Part shown: in pieces, positions 38,068 to 46,150 of the stretch
How positions within the stretch are numbered: position 1 is the first letter of the stretch
How the letters are laid out: each line of letters starts with the position of its first letter
Assembly (NCBI GenBank): GCA_020049495.1
Contig: JAIFKU010000035.1
Span: 1-64,000 of the forward strand
Length of the DNA: 64,000 nucleotides
Source: Accumulibacter sp.
Lineage (GTDB): Bacteria; Pseudomonadota; Gammaproteobacteria; Burkholderiales; Rhodocyclaceae
Direction: 5' to 3'
Program-made: the position numbers and the translations under genes
The notes under the pieces: model-generated
What the model was told of the DNA's origin: nothing
Database searches by the model: none
What the model saw: only the letters and a program-made list of their open reading frames with translations

Positions 38068-38577
38068 TTAAACGCCAATGTCCATAAAACGATCATCCGC
38101 CAGGAGTTCTCGAACGTTCAGCATTTTCCAGCGCCGTCCTTCGTTATCGCTATAGGCCTCTCGCGCCCATGCCGGCGCATTCGGATCGACCGCAACCGGG
38201 GTCAGTGCCTCATGATTGCGCAATCCAAGCATCCGGGTGACCAGCAGCGCCGCGTTGTTGCCATGGCGGGTACCAATCAGCAACAGCCGCGAACTGGCAT
38301 TCTGCGGGGTCGCTTCCTTGCCCTGAAAAGCAGAGAAGTCGGCAACCGAATAGAGATTCCCCCGGATATTGGCGATCCCGACAAACCAGTGCTTGGTCAA
38401 AGGCACACTGGACAAGGGGGTCAGCGGAATGATTTCGCCCGAATCGGCGAGGCTGAGCAGCCAGTACTCTGCGCCGGCCTGGATGCCAAGCAGACCCGCA
38501 GCGTTGCGGTCACCCGCCCCGGCAAGCCGCGTTGCCAGGTGCGCCTGAAACTCGCGGAGGCTGCCTCGTTTTGCCAT
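38068..38577 (-). CDS. pilI: PilI, CheW-like adaptor of the Pil-Chp system
   Basis: 169 residues with a CheW fold: LLSLADSGEIIPLTPLSSVP, HWFVGIANIRGNLYSVADFS, RMLGLRNHEAL. It should couple ChpA to a chemoreceptor. Twelve bases after pilH and immediately before chpA. Confidence 0.9.
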   Translation of the reverse strand: MAKRGSLREFQAHLATRLAGAGDRNAAGLLGIQAGAEYWLLSLADSGEIIPLTPLSSVPLTKHWFVGIANIRGNLYSVADFSAFQGKEATPQNASSRLLLIGTRHGNNAALLVTRMLGLRNHEALTPVAVDPNAPAWAREAYSDNEGRRWKMLNVRELLADDRFMDIGV

Positions 38578-38589
38578 ACGTAATGATGT

Positions 38590-38952
38590 CTATAGGGCGG
38601 CGATCTTGGCCAGCAACTCTTCGCCATTGATCGGCTTGGCCAGATAATCCTGTGCGCCTTGACGCAGGCCCCATATCTTGTCGGTTTCCTGGCCCTTGGA
38701 GGTGCACACGATGACCGGAATGTGCTTGGTTATTTCGTCGCGGGTCAGAGTCCGGGTGGCCTGATAGCCATTGAGGCCGGGCATCACGACGTCCATCAGG
38801 ATCAGGTCGGGCAATTCGGATTTTGCCTTCGCGATACCCTCTTCGCCATTCTCGGCTGTCGTGACCTGATAGCCGCCTCTGGTCAGCAGTTCAACCAGGA
38901 CATGACGCTCGGTTGGCGAATCGTCGACGACGAGGATTTTCTTGACGGGCAT
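38590..38952 (-). CDS. pilH: PilH, type IV pilus response regulator
   Basis: 120-residue stand-alone receiver: KKILVVDDSPTERHVLVELL, phospho-Asp in DLILMDVVMPGLNGYQATR, and the conserved Lys in YLAKPINGEEL. In Pseudomonas PilH promotes pilus retraction control. It is the second receiver of the cluster. A GGGAG ribosome site is present. Confidence 0.9.
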   Translation of the reverse strand: MPVKKILVVDDSPTERHVLVELLTRGGYQVTTAENGEEGIAKAKSELPDLILMDVVMPGLNGYQATRTLTRDEITKHIPVIVCTSKGQETDKIWGLRQGAQDYLAKPINGEELLAKIAAL

Positions 38953-38996
38953 GGCGATAACTCCCTAATGTTCCTTGATAACGGGCAAATGCTGTC

Positions 38997-39392
38997 TCAG
39001 GCCGACGGCGGCGCAAAGGTCGCGACCGATTGCAACAGACTGTCTTTGGTAAAGGGCTTGGTCAGGTACTGGTCGGATCCGACCATGCGGCCGCGTGCGC
39101 GATCAAACAGACCGTCCTTGGAGGAAAGCATGATTACCGGCGTGTTGCGAAAACGCTGGTTTTTCTTGATCAGGGCGCAGGTCTGATAACCATCGAGCCG
39201 CGGCATCATGATGTCACAGAAAATGACGGAAGGCTGGTGATCGGCGATTTTCGCCAGCGCGTCAAAACCATCCTCGGCGAGAACCACCTGACATCCGGCC
39301 TGGACGAGAAAAATCTCCGCGCTACGCCGGATCGTATTGCTGTCATCGATGATCATCACCTTGATGCCACCCAGATTTGCCGCTTGAACCAA
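38997..39392 (-). CDS. pilG: PilG, type IV pilus response regulator
   Basis: Receiver domain: IKVMIIDDSNTIRRSAEIFL (a PilG hallmark), phospho-Asp in VIFCDIMMPRLDGYQTC, Thr/Lys pocket SSKDGLFDRARGR and YLTKPFTKDSL. No ATG lies at the expected start. A TTG at 39392 with GGAGACAGGAA just upstream gives 131 residues and fits the family best; a GTG at 39458 would add 22 residues of doubtful nature. First gene of pilG-pilH-pilI-chpA. Confidence 0.88.
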   Translation of the reverse strand: MVQAANLGGIKVMIIDDSNTIRRSAEIFLVQAGCQVVLAEDGFDALAKIADHQPSVIFCDIMMPRLDGYQTCALIKKNQRFRNTPVIMLSSKDGLFDRARGRMVGSDQYLTKPFTKDSLLQSVATFAPPSA

Positions 39393-39706
39393 TTCCTGTC
39401 TCCAGAGTTCCCCTTCGGTTGGAGTCCTGAGCGCGCGCCTGAGCGTCCAGAAACGCACTTTCCGTCAATACTATACAGCAATAGCCCGGAGTTGAACCAT
39501 TTCGAAATCTTCCTTGCATGCTCCGTGTCTGGTCATCCATGAAACCACAACTCAGGCCTGTTGAGAAAGCTTAGCCCACTGCCCGCCCCGGAATTCAAGG
39601 CCGCTGTCGGATTTCGGGTAAAATCGGCACAGTAAAATGGCTTTGATTCTAGCCAAACGTCCCTTCCACTGCCAAGTTTTTCTTTATTTTTTCCAGTTTT
39701 TCCCCT

Positions 39707-40549
39707 ATGCAGCCACTCACGACGCAACTCTCACCGCCCATTGTCCTGAGCTTCGCCGCCAGCGACCCCTCCGGCGGTGCCGGCATTCAGGCCGATATCA
39801 TGACCCTCTCGTCGATGGGTTGCCATGCGCTCTCGGTCATCACGGCGCTGACTGTGCAGGATACTGTCGGCATCGAAAGCGTCCTCGCCATTGATGCCGA
39901 ATGGGTCGAAGATCAGGCCCGTGCGCTACTTGAGGACATGCCGGTGGATGTGTTCAAGATCGGCCTGCTCGGCAGTGTCGAAAATATCGCGGCCATCGCC
40001 GGAATTCTCTCCGACTACCCGGACATACCCCTGGTCTTTGACCCCGTACTGGCTTCCGGACGTGGCGACGAGCTGGCCGACGACGAGATGATTTCGGCGC
40101 TCAGGGAAATGCTGCTTCCGCAAACAACCATTCTCACCCCGAATTCGCTTGAGGTGCGGCGACTGGCCGTTGCCGGCCACGAAGATGAACACGAGTTGCC
40201 GCTTGACGAGTGCGCACGCCGGCTGATTGCCCTGGGCTGTGAATATGTGTTGCTGACCGGCACGCACGAGAACACGCCGCAGGTGGTCAACGACCTTTAT
40301 GACAATGATGGGCTGGTACGCAGTGACCGCTGGGATCGCCTGCCCGGCAGCTATCACGGCTCCGGTTGTACACTGGCTTCAGCGGTCGCCGCCGGTCTGG
40401 CGTACCGGCTGGCCGTCAGTGATGCCGTGCGCGAAGCACAGGACTATGCCTGGCGGACGCTGGCCGCGGGTTTCCGGCCGGGGATGGGGCAATTCATTCC
40501 GGATCGTTTTTTCTGGGCGCGCCGGAGTGAGGAAGACAGCGATGTCTGA
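39707..40549 (+). CDS. thiD: Hydroxymethylpyrimidine / phosphomethylpyrimidine kinase
   Basis: 280 residues of the ribokinase fold: [20 protein letters not shown] (substrate and anion binding), [22 protein letters not shown], and the catalytic [15 protein letters not shown]. Two successive phosphorylations supply HMP-PP for thiamine. No THI-box riboswitch is visible in the 250 bases upstream. Overlaps thiE by 8 bases. Confidence 0.95.
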   Translation: MQPLTTQLSPPIVLSFAASDPSGGAGIQADIMTLSSMGCHALSVITALTVQDTVGIESVLAIDAEWVEDQARALLEDMPVDVFKIGLLGSVENIAAIAGILSDYPDIPLVFDPVLASGRGDELADDEMISALREMLLPQTTILTPNSLEVRRLAVAGHEDEHELPLDECARRLIALGCEYVLLTGTHENTPQVVNDLYDNDGLVRSDRWDRLPGSYHGSGCTLASAVAAGLAYRLAVSDAVREAQDYAWRTLAAGFRPGMGQFIPDRFFWARRSEEDSDV

Positions 40550-41186
40550 AGGAAATAAGCCGGCCTTGCGCGGACTATATGCCATCACCCCGGACGGCAT
40601 CGGCAGAGAGATTCTGTTCACCCGCGTCGAAGCTGCACTGCGCGGCGGGGCGAGTATTGTCCAGTATCGCGACAAGCAACGCAGCGCCATCGCGCGTGCC
40701 GAAATCGCCCGTGCGCTGAGTGCGCTATGCCGGCGTTTCGGCGCCGGCTTCATCGTCAATGACGACCTGGCGCTGGCGCTGGCCTGTGCTGCCGACGGCG
40801 TGCATCTGGGCGACGTCGATGGCGACCTGGTGGCGGCCAGACAGGCACTGGGTCCGGGCAGGCTGCTCGGAGTGTCGTGCTATGCCGATTTTGAATTGGC
40901 GCGCGCGGCGCTAGTGGCGGGTGCCGATTACGTGGCTTTCGGTGCGGTCTTCAGTTCGCCAACCAAGCCGCATGCCGTGCCGGCGCCACTTTCGCTGTTT
41001 GCCCGCTGCCGCGAAGAACTGGGCGTGCCGGCCTGCGCCATCGGCGGCATCACGGCAGACAATGCACCAGCCGTGATTGCCGCCGGCGCTGACATGATAG
41101 CCGTCATCAGCGACCTGTTTGCCGCGCCCGACATCGAGTCACGCGCTGCGGCCCTGCAACAACTTTTTGAAGGAAAACAGACGTGA
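40542..41186 (+). CDS. thiE: Thiamine-phosphate synthase
   Basis: 214 residues: [18 protein letters not shown] (the QxRxK motif), [35 protein letters not shown] and [18 protein letters not shown]. Joins HMP-PP and thiazole phosphate. Start ATG overlaps the thiD stop (ATGTCTGA); the stop overlaps the hemL GTG. Confidence 0.95.
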   Translation: MSEGNKPALRGLYAITPDGIGREILFTRVEAALRGGASIVQYRDKQRSAIARAEIARALSALCRRFGAGFIVNDDLALALACAADGVHLGDVDGDLVAARQALGPGRLLGVSCYADFELARAALVAGADYVAFGAVFSSPTKPHAVPAPLSLFARCREELGVPACAIGGITADNAPAVIAAGADMIAVISDLFAAPDIESRAAALQQLFEGKQT

Positions 41187-42463
41187 GCCAAAGCAATCAG
41201 CAACTGTTCGAACGTGCGCAGCGCCATATTCCCGGCGGCGTCAATTCTCCGGTACGAGCTTTCCGCTCGGTCGGCGGCACCCCGCGTTTCATCACCCGGG
41301 GCAGCGGCGCACGCATCACCGATGCGGATGGCCAATGCTTCCTCGACTACGTCGGTTCCTGGGGGCCGCTGATCCTCGGGCACGCCCATCCGGAAGTCGT
41401 TGCTGCCGTCCAGGAGGCCGCCGCGCACGGCTTGTCTTTCGGTGCGCCGACCGAGCGTGAAGTGGATATGGCCGATCTGCTGTGCGACCTGCTGCCCTCG
41501 CTCGACATGGTACGCCTCGTCAGTTCGGGCACCGAGGCGACGATGAGCGCCATCCGTCTGGCGCGCGGCCATACCGGGCGCGACATGCTGGTCAAGTTCG
41601 AGGGCTGTTATCACGGTCACAGTGACAGCCTGCTGGTGAAGGCCGGATCGGGCCTGCTGACCTTTGGCAATCCCAGTTCGGCGGGGGTTCCGGCCGATCT
41701 GGCCAAACACACCCTGGTGCTCGACTACAACGATGTCGCGCAGCTTGAAACTGCGTTTGCCGGACACGGTGCGCGCATTGCGGCGGTGATCGTCGAGCCG
41801 GTGGTCGGCAACATGAACCTGATTGCGCCGCAGCAGGAATTCCTTCAGGCCATGCGCGACCTGTGCACGACGCATGGCGCGGTGCTGATTTTCGACGAAG
41901 TGATGACCGGTTTCCGCGTCGGTCTGCACTGCGCGCAGGGTTACTACGACATCACCCCGGATCTGACCACGCTCGGCAAGGTGATCGGCGGCGGCATGCC
42001 GCTCGGCGCCTTCGGCGGCAGGCGCGAGATCATGGAGAAGATCGCACCGCTCGGCCCGGTCTATCAGGCCGGAACGCTATCGGGCAATCCGCTGGCCGTG
42101 GCCGCCGGGCTGGCGACGCTGAAGCTAGTACAGCAGCCCGGCTTCTATGCCGCGCTGACGCAAAAAGCCACGGCGCTTTGCGACGGGCTGGCCACCGCCG
42201 CGCACAAACACGGCGTGGCATTTTCCGCGCAAGCGGTCGGCGGCATGTTCGGACTCTATTTCCGGTCTGCCTGTCCGCACAGCTACGCCGAAGTCATGGA
42301 CTGCGACAAGCTGGCGTTCAACCGCTTTTTCCACGCCATGCTCGCTGCCGGCCACTACTTTGCACCGTCGGCCTTCGAAGCCGGCTTCGTTTCATCCGCA
42401 CACAGCGATGCCGACATTGCCGAAACCGTCGCGGCGGCCGAGGCCTGCTTCAGGAACTTGTAA
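41183..42463 (+). CDS. hemL: Glutamate-1-semialdehyde 2,1-aminomutase
   Basis: 426 residues, PLP fold-type [63 protein letters not shown] and the PLP lysine in [19 protein letters not shown]. Makes 5-aminolevulinate in the C5 haem pathway. GTG start in GTGA overlap with thiE; translation coupling is likely. Confidence 0.95.
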   Translation: MSQSNQQLFERAQRHIPGGVNSPVRAFRSVGGTPRFITRGSGARITDADGQCFLDYVGSWGPLILGHAHPEVVAAVQEAAAHGLSFGAPTEREVDMADLLCDLLPSLDMVRLVSSGTEATMSAIRLARGHTGRDMLVKFEGCYHGHSDSLLVKAGSGLLTFGNPSSAGVPADLAKHTLVLDYNDVAQLETAFAGHGARIAAVIVEPVVGNMNLIAPQQEFLQAMRDLCTTHGAVLIFDEVMTGFRVGLHCAQGYYDITPDLTTLGKVIGGGMPLGAFGGRREIMEKIAPLGPVYQAGTLSGNPLAVAAGLATLKLVQQPGFYAALTQKATALCDGLATAAHKHGVAFSAQAVGGMFGLYFRSACPHSYAEVMDCDKLAFNRFFHAMLAAGHYFAPSAFEAGFVSSAHSDADIAETVAAAEACFRNL

Positions 42464-42634
42464 TCAGTGCATCACCCATGTTCGCGCAGGCAAGGTTCCA
42501 CCGCGGAGAGGAAAATGCGCAGCACTTTGCCTTGCAGGGCTGCGTCGCGCTGAAGAAAGAAGCGCAGCCGCATGGACGCCACAAGCACCTGTTGACACAC
42601 TCGTAGCGACGGAAAGACGGATCGACCAGATGGC

Positions 42635-42916
42635 TTACTTTGCTGCAGGTGCAGCGACTGCGGGTGCGCCTGCGGCTGAGGCTGAGGCTGAGGCTGAGAC
42701 TGCTGCACCAGCGGCTTTAGGCGCGGCCACTTTGGTTGTCTTGGCTTTTTTTGTGCTTTCCATTTGTACACTAGCAGCAGGTGCACTAGCCCTAGGATTA
42801 GTACCACCTTCTGGCTGAGGAGGTGTGGAAGGTGCGGTTGCGTCGGCAGCAGCTATAGCGGAGACTGTCACGACAGCAAAAGCAGATGCAATCAGAGCAG
42901 ACAGAATCTTTCTCAT
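42635..42916 (-). CDS. Small secreted Ala/Pro/Lys-rich protein
   Basis: 93 residues with a clear signal peptide (MRKILSALIASAFAVVTVSA, cleavage after AIAA) and a low-complexity mature part: Pro/Thr/Gly stretch, a Lys cluster (STKKAKTTKV), then Ala-rich SASASASA encoded by four TCAGCC repeats. AAGGG lies seven bases before the ATG. A longer upstream reading frame is not used, as it would bury the signal peptide. Function unknown; periplasmic or surface. Confidence 0.7.
   Translation of the reverse strand: MRKILSALIASAFAVVTVSAIAAADATAPSTPPQPEGGTNPRASAPAASVQMESTKKAKTTKVAAPKAAGAAVSASASASAAGAPAVAAPAAK
42674..42697. repeat. Hexanucleotide tandem repeat (GGCTGA)x4
   Basis: Four perfect copies of GGCTGA inside the small secreted protein gene, coding for Ser-Ala pairs on the minus strand. 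Copy number change would keep the frame, so length could vary between strains. Confidence 0.85.
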
Positions 42917-43579
42917 GATGAATCCCTTATAAAGGTGGTTGGAGTTTTGCGGCACCATTGGGGTATTGAGTACATTAACGTGGGGTAGGATAGGGAAACC
43001 AACAGGCCCTCGAAAAGTATAGTTGACGCTTGGAACGTCCGCTCCCTGGTTTAGGGCTGGCAATCGTCGCGACTTGCAGAAAGGGCTGCCGAATAGCGTT
43101 TCAAGCACAGTCTGAAGTGTGGCCATGGGGAAGCAATGGACAGAGGGGCGCCCTTTCAGAATACGATTTTTGCGATTCTCGTTGCACGGATCATATTATT
43201 CATTCACAAAACACACCAGTCGGTTGCACTGCATTACCGACGCCGAGCCGGAAACATTGAATGTCTCTTCAGGGTCGTCAGTACGTATTGACACATCTTG
43301 AAAGCTGCTACTGGGCTGGAGTACAGTGGCATTCGTCGCTTACTCGTAGAAGCTTGGCTGACTGGTCTGAATTCATTTTCGGACACAGACCAGAAACTGT
43401 ACCGACCGGTAGCTGTGCCAATCTCCCCGTTGTCGGACTCAATCCTTTAGGGTCAGTTTGCATAGAAAAATTGGAGACCGATCTTCCGTAAACAAAAGCC
43501 GCATATTTTCGAGGCATGAATTTCCACTAAGGAACTGTTTTCCCGTAAGGTCAGCTCCTCGTAAATTACGATATCAACT
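42917..43579. other. Intergenic region, AT-richer, no gene seen
   Basis: About 660 bases between the secreted-protein gene and the end of the gamma-glutamyltransferase gene. Short frames on both strands have no family pattern. Composition is visibly less GC-rich than the flanking core genes; this is the left border of the accessory locus. No tRNA or insertion-sequence end was recognised. Confidence 0.5.
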
Positions 43580-45163
43580 CTATAGCCCGGCGCAGATCCC
43601 GTCGGCCCGTGGGTCGGTCGCACCCTCGATATTTCCATTGGCATGGAATGCCAGAGACCCGGCATGCCCCATCATGTCTTCGTAGGATCCGACCACCTGC
43701 ACATCGTGCCCGGCTTGCTCAAGCTGTTGAACCAACTCGGACGAAAAACGCGATTCGACTTTCAGGTTGGCGGAATTCTCACCCCAGGTTCGCCCAAGAA
43801 GCCAGCGTGGAGCGGTGATAGCGGCCTGCATATTTTGTCCGTACAGCACATGACGTGTGAAGAAAGCAGCCTGAGTCTGGGGCTGCCCCTCGCCCCCCAT
43901 GGTTCCATAGGCCAGTGTTCGGCCATCATTCAGCCTGGCCAATGCGGGATTGAGGGTATGAAATGGCAGGGTGCGAGGCTGCAGTGCATTCGGGCCGTCG
44001 TACAGGGTGAAGCTCGATCCCCGGTTTTGCCAATTGACACCACTCTCCTTGAGCACAATTCCACTACCGAACTCCCAGTAGATGCTTTGAATATAACTGA
44101 CTACCCGTCCGCTCCGGTCGGCAGCACCCATCCAGATGGTATCGCCCGGTTTGGCCGTTTCCGGCCACGGGGCAGCGTGCTGGACATCGATAGCGCGTAC
44201 TTCCGTATCGAGTGAGGCCTGCGAAAGAAAGGACTGTGGAGCGACGGTCATCCGCGCCGGATCGCCAACATGCGCATTGCGCCAGCGAAAGGCGCGTTTG
44301 GTTGCCTCAACGAGCCCGTGGATATGCGAGAATGACTCAGCCTGTGGAGCATGGTATCGATCAAAGAGCCCGAGTATGGCCAGCGAACTCACGCCTTGTG
44401 TAGGCGGCGGATGGTTATAGACCCGGCCGGCCGAAAGATCAACGGACAAGGGCGTTACGATCGCCGCGCGATAGTGCTCCAGATCGTCAAGTCGCAGCGG
44501 ACTTCCTGCTTTTTCCAGATCGCACGCCATGCTTCGGGCAACATCGCCACGGTAGAAATCATCAAGTCCCTTGCGTGCCAGTTGCTCCAGCGTACTGGCC
44601 AGACGTGGAAAAGTCTGCAAAGTGCCGAGTTCCGGCAGGCCGCTGGCCGCAAAGGTTTCGGCAAAACCGGAAACGGCAGCAAGTTCAGACCATTTCGCAC
44701 GGATCAGTGCTACTTGGGAACAAGTGATCGGCACACCTTCGCGGGCATGATGGATTGCACCTTCGAGCAAGCGTGACAGGGGCAAAGCAGTCCCCCAGCG
44801 AGTTGCCACTTCCAGTGCGGCAGCCCACCCGCCAATGGCTCCGGCAACGGTCAGCGCAGCACGCGGGCCACGCGTGGGAATAGCCGTATCGCCATGTTCG
44901 CGATAATAACCCGGCATGGCCAATCCGGCAGAAGCTCCACACGCACGAATGGCGACCGGTTCGCACCCCGGTTCGGCAATCAGCCAGAAACCGTCGCCAC
45001 CGATACTGTTCATGTGCGGGTACACTGCCGCGATGGCGGCTGCAGCCGCCACCATGGCTTCCACGGCATTACCCCCATCGCGCAGAATGGCCGCACCGGC
45101 CTGCGCTGCCAGGTGATGGGGAGCAGTCACCATACCGCCGCGACAGGTCAGGGAATGCAGCAT
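43580..45163 (-). CDS. Gamma-glutamyltransferase-family Ntn hydrolase (oxamate amidohydrolase-like)
   Basis: 527 residues. The GGT fold is seen from GGMVTAPHHLAAQAGAAIL and GGNAVEAMVAAAAAIAAVYP onward. Thr342 in PGDTIWMGAADRSGRVVSYI is placed as the autoprocessing and catalytic Thr that starts the small subunit; TMGGEGQPQTQAAFF gives the GG loop. There is no signal peptide, so it is cytoplasmic, unlike E. coli Ggt. The length and lack of signal resemble HpxW, the oxamate amidohydrolase of purine (allantoin) breakdown. Genes for an amidase and a deacetylase-family hydrolase lie in the same locus, which supports a role as an amide hydrolase and not in glutathione use (inference). Starts one base after tauE ends. 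Confidence 0.82.
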   Translation of the reverse strand: MLHSLTCRGGMVTAPHHLAAQAGAAILRDGGNAVEAMVAAAAAIAAVYPHMNSIGGDGFWLIAEPGCEPVAIRACGASAGLAMPGYYREHGDTAIPTRGPRAALTVAGAIGGWAAALEVATRWGTALPLSRLLEGAIHHAREGVPITCSQVALIRAKWSELAAVSGFAETFAASGLPELGTLQTFPRLASTLEQLARKGLDDFYRGDVARSMACDLEKAGSPLRLDDLEHYRAAIVTPLSVDLSAGRVYNHPPPTQGVSSLAILGLFDRYHAPQAESFSHIHGLVEATKRAFRWRNAHVGDPARMTVAPQSFLSQASLDTEVRAIDVQHAAPWPETAKPGDTIWMGAADRSGRVVSYIQSIYWEFGSGIVLKESGVNWQNRGSSFTLYDGPNALQPRTLPFHTLNPALARLNDGRTLAYGTMGGEGQPQTQAAFFTRHVLYGQNMQAAITAPRWLLGRTWGENSANLKVESRFSSELVQQLEQAGHDVQVVGSYEDMMGHAGSLAFHANGNIEGATDPRADGICAGL

Positions 45164-45164
45164 G

Positions 45165-45998
45165 TCAGCTTCCGAATGCGCTGAAAAACATCTTGGTTGA
45201 CGTCATCAGCAGGAAACAGGCGAAAAGTTTCCTGAGCAAGGACTGATCAATGGAGTGGGCAATGCGAACGCCTCGCTTAACCATGAGCATTGAACTTGGC
45301 ACGATCATGGCCACCCCGATCAGACTGCAATAACCCAGACTCAAAGGCGGAAGCAATGGGTTCCCCCAGCCGGTGATCATGAACCCCAGCAGACCGGGAA
45401 TCCCGATCAGAATGCCGATGGCCGCACCCGTACCGACGGCACGCCGCATCTCGATATTGAACAGATTCATCAGCGGAACCGACAACGTCCCTCCGCCAAT
45501 GCCCATCAAGACCGAAAACCATCCGATGAACAGGCCAATGGGGGTGCACAGCAAAAAGGTCTGCGTCAGATCTTTGTGAATAACCCAGCTATCTCGCCGA
45601 AAAGCCATGTAGAACGCCACCAGAAGCGCCAGCGAGGCGAAGATCATGATCAACAGCAGGCCGGATGCCTTGCCTCCAAAAATGCTCCCGCCAATGACCC
45701 CGATGATGACCGGCGGACCCAGCTTGCGCAACAGATCGAAGTCAAGCGATCCCTTGGCGTGGTGCGAGCGTGCCGAGGTGATGGCATTCGGAATCACGGT
45801 GGCCAGCGACGTCCCGACGGCAAGGTGCATGCGTATTTCTTCGGCCACACCAAGCGCAGGAAACAGGAGATACAGAATCGGCACGACGATGATGCCGCCA
45901 CCCACACCCAGCAGGCCGGCGAGAAATCCGGAAAGGCAGCCGGTCAGCGCCAGCGCCAGAGCAAACAACGCCAACTGGGATAGATCAAGATTTGCCAT
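45165..45998 (-). CDS. TauE/SafE family anion permease
   Basis: 277 residues, about eight membrane helices in two inverted repeats, each with the family signature: GFLAGLLGVGGGIIVVPILY and GWFSVLMGIGGGTLSVPLMN. The family moves organic or sulfonated anions across the inner membrane. Directly precedes the GGT-family hydrolase, so it may export or import an acid product of the pathway. I use the ATG at 45998 (MANLDLSQ); a TTG at 46013 is less likely. Confidence 0.9.
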   Translation of the reverse strand: MANLDLSQLALFALALALTGCLSGFLAGLLGVGGGIIVVPILYLLFPALGVAEEIRMHLAVGTSLATVIPNAITSARSHHAKGSLDFDLLRKLGPPVIIGVIGGSIFGGKASGLLLIMIFASLALLVAFYMAFRRDSWVIHKDLTQTFLLCTPIGLFIGWFSVLMGIGGGTLSVPLMNLFNIEMRRAVGTGAAIGILIGIPGLLGFMITGWGNPLLPPLSLGYCSLIGVAMIVPSSMLMVKRGVRIAHSIDQSLLRKLFACFLLMTSTKMFFSAFGS

Positions 45999-46105
45999 AG
46001 ACTTAGCTTTCAATCCTTCAATAAGTAAACATGGGCTGTAACGATTCCCAAGCGTGATTCAAGTCTGAAATACAACAGCGTTATGACGTGTGTAACTGTT
46101 TCATA

Positions 46106-46139
46106 AATGCCTCGGGCAGTGTTTTGAACCCAAGGCATT
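46106..46139 (-). terminator. Hairpin after the LivMGF gene
   Basis: AATGCCTCGGG (46106-46116) and CCCAAGGCATT (46129-46139) form an 11-bp stem with one mismatch. It starts 12 bases beyond the LivMGF stop on the minus strand. The T run is poor, so termination may be partial, letting transcription reach tauE. Confidence 0.45.
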
Positions 46140-46150
46140 ATCTGGCATGA

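Noticed and set aside
39459-39706. Possible thiamine (THI-box) riboswitch before thiD
   Set aside because: The conserved CUGAGA and the partner loops are absent; only a weak TAAAAT box is seen.
43310-43335. Phrase GGGCTGGAGTACAGTGGC, which recalls a primate Alu arm (contamination?)
   Set aside because: Only 18 bases agree; flanking sequence does not continue the similarity.
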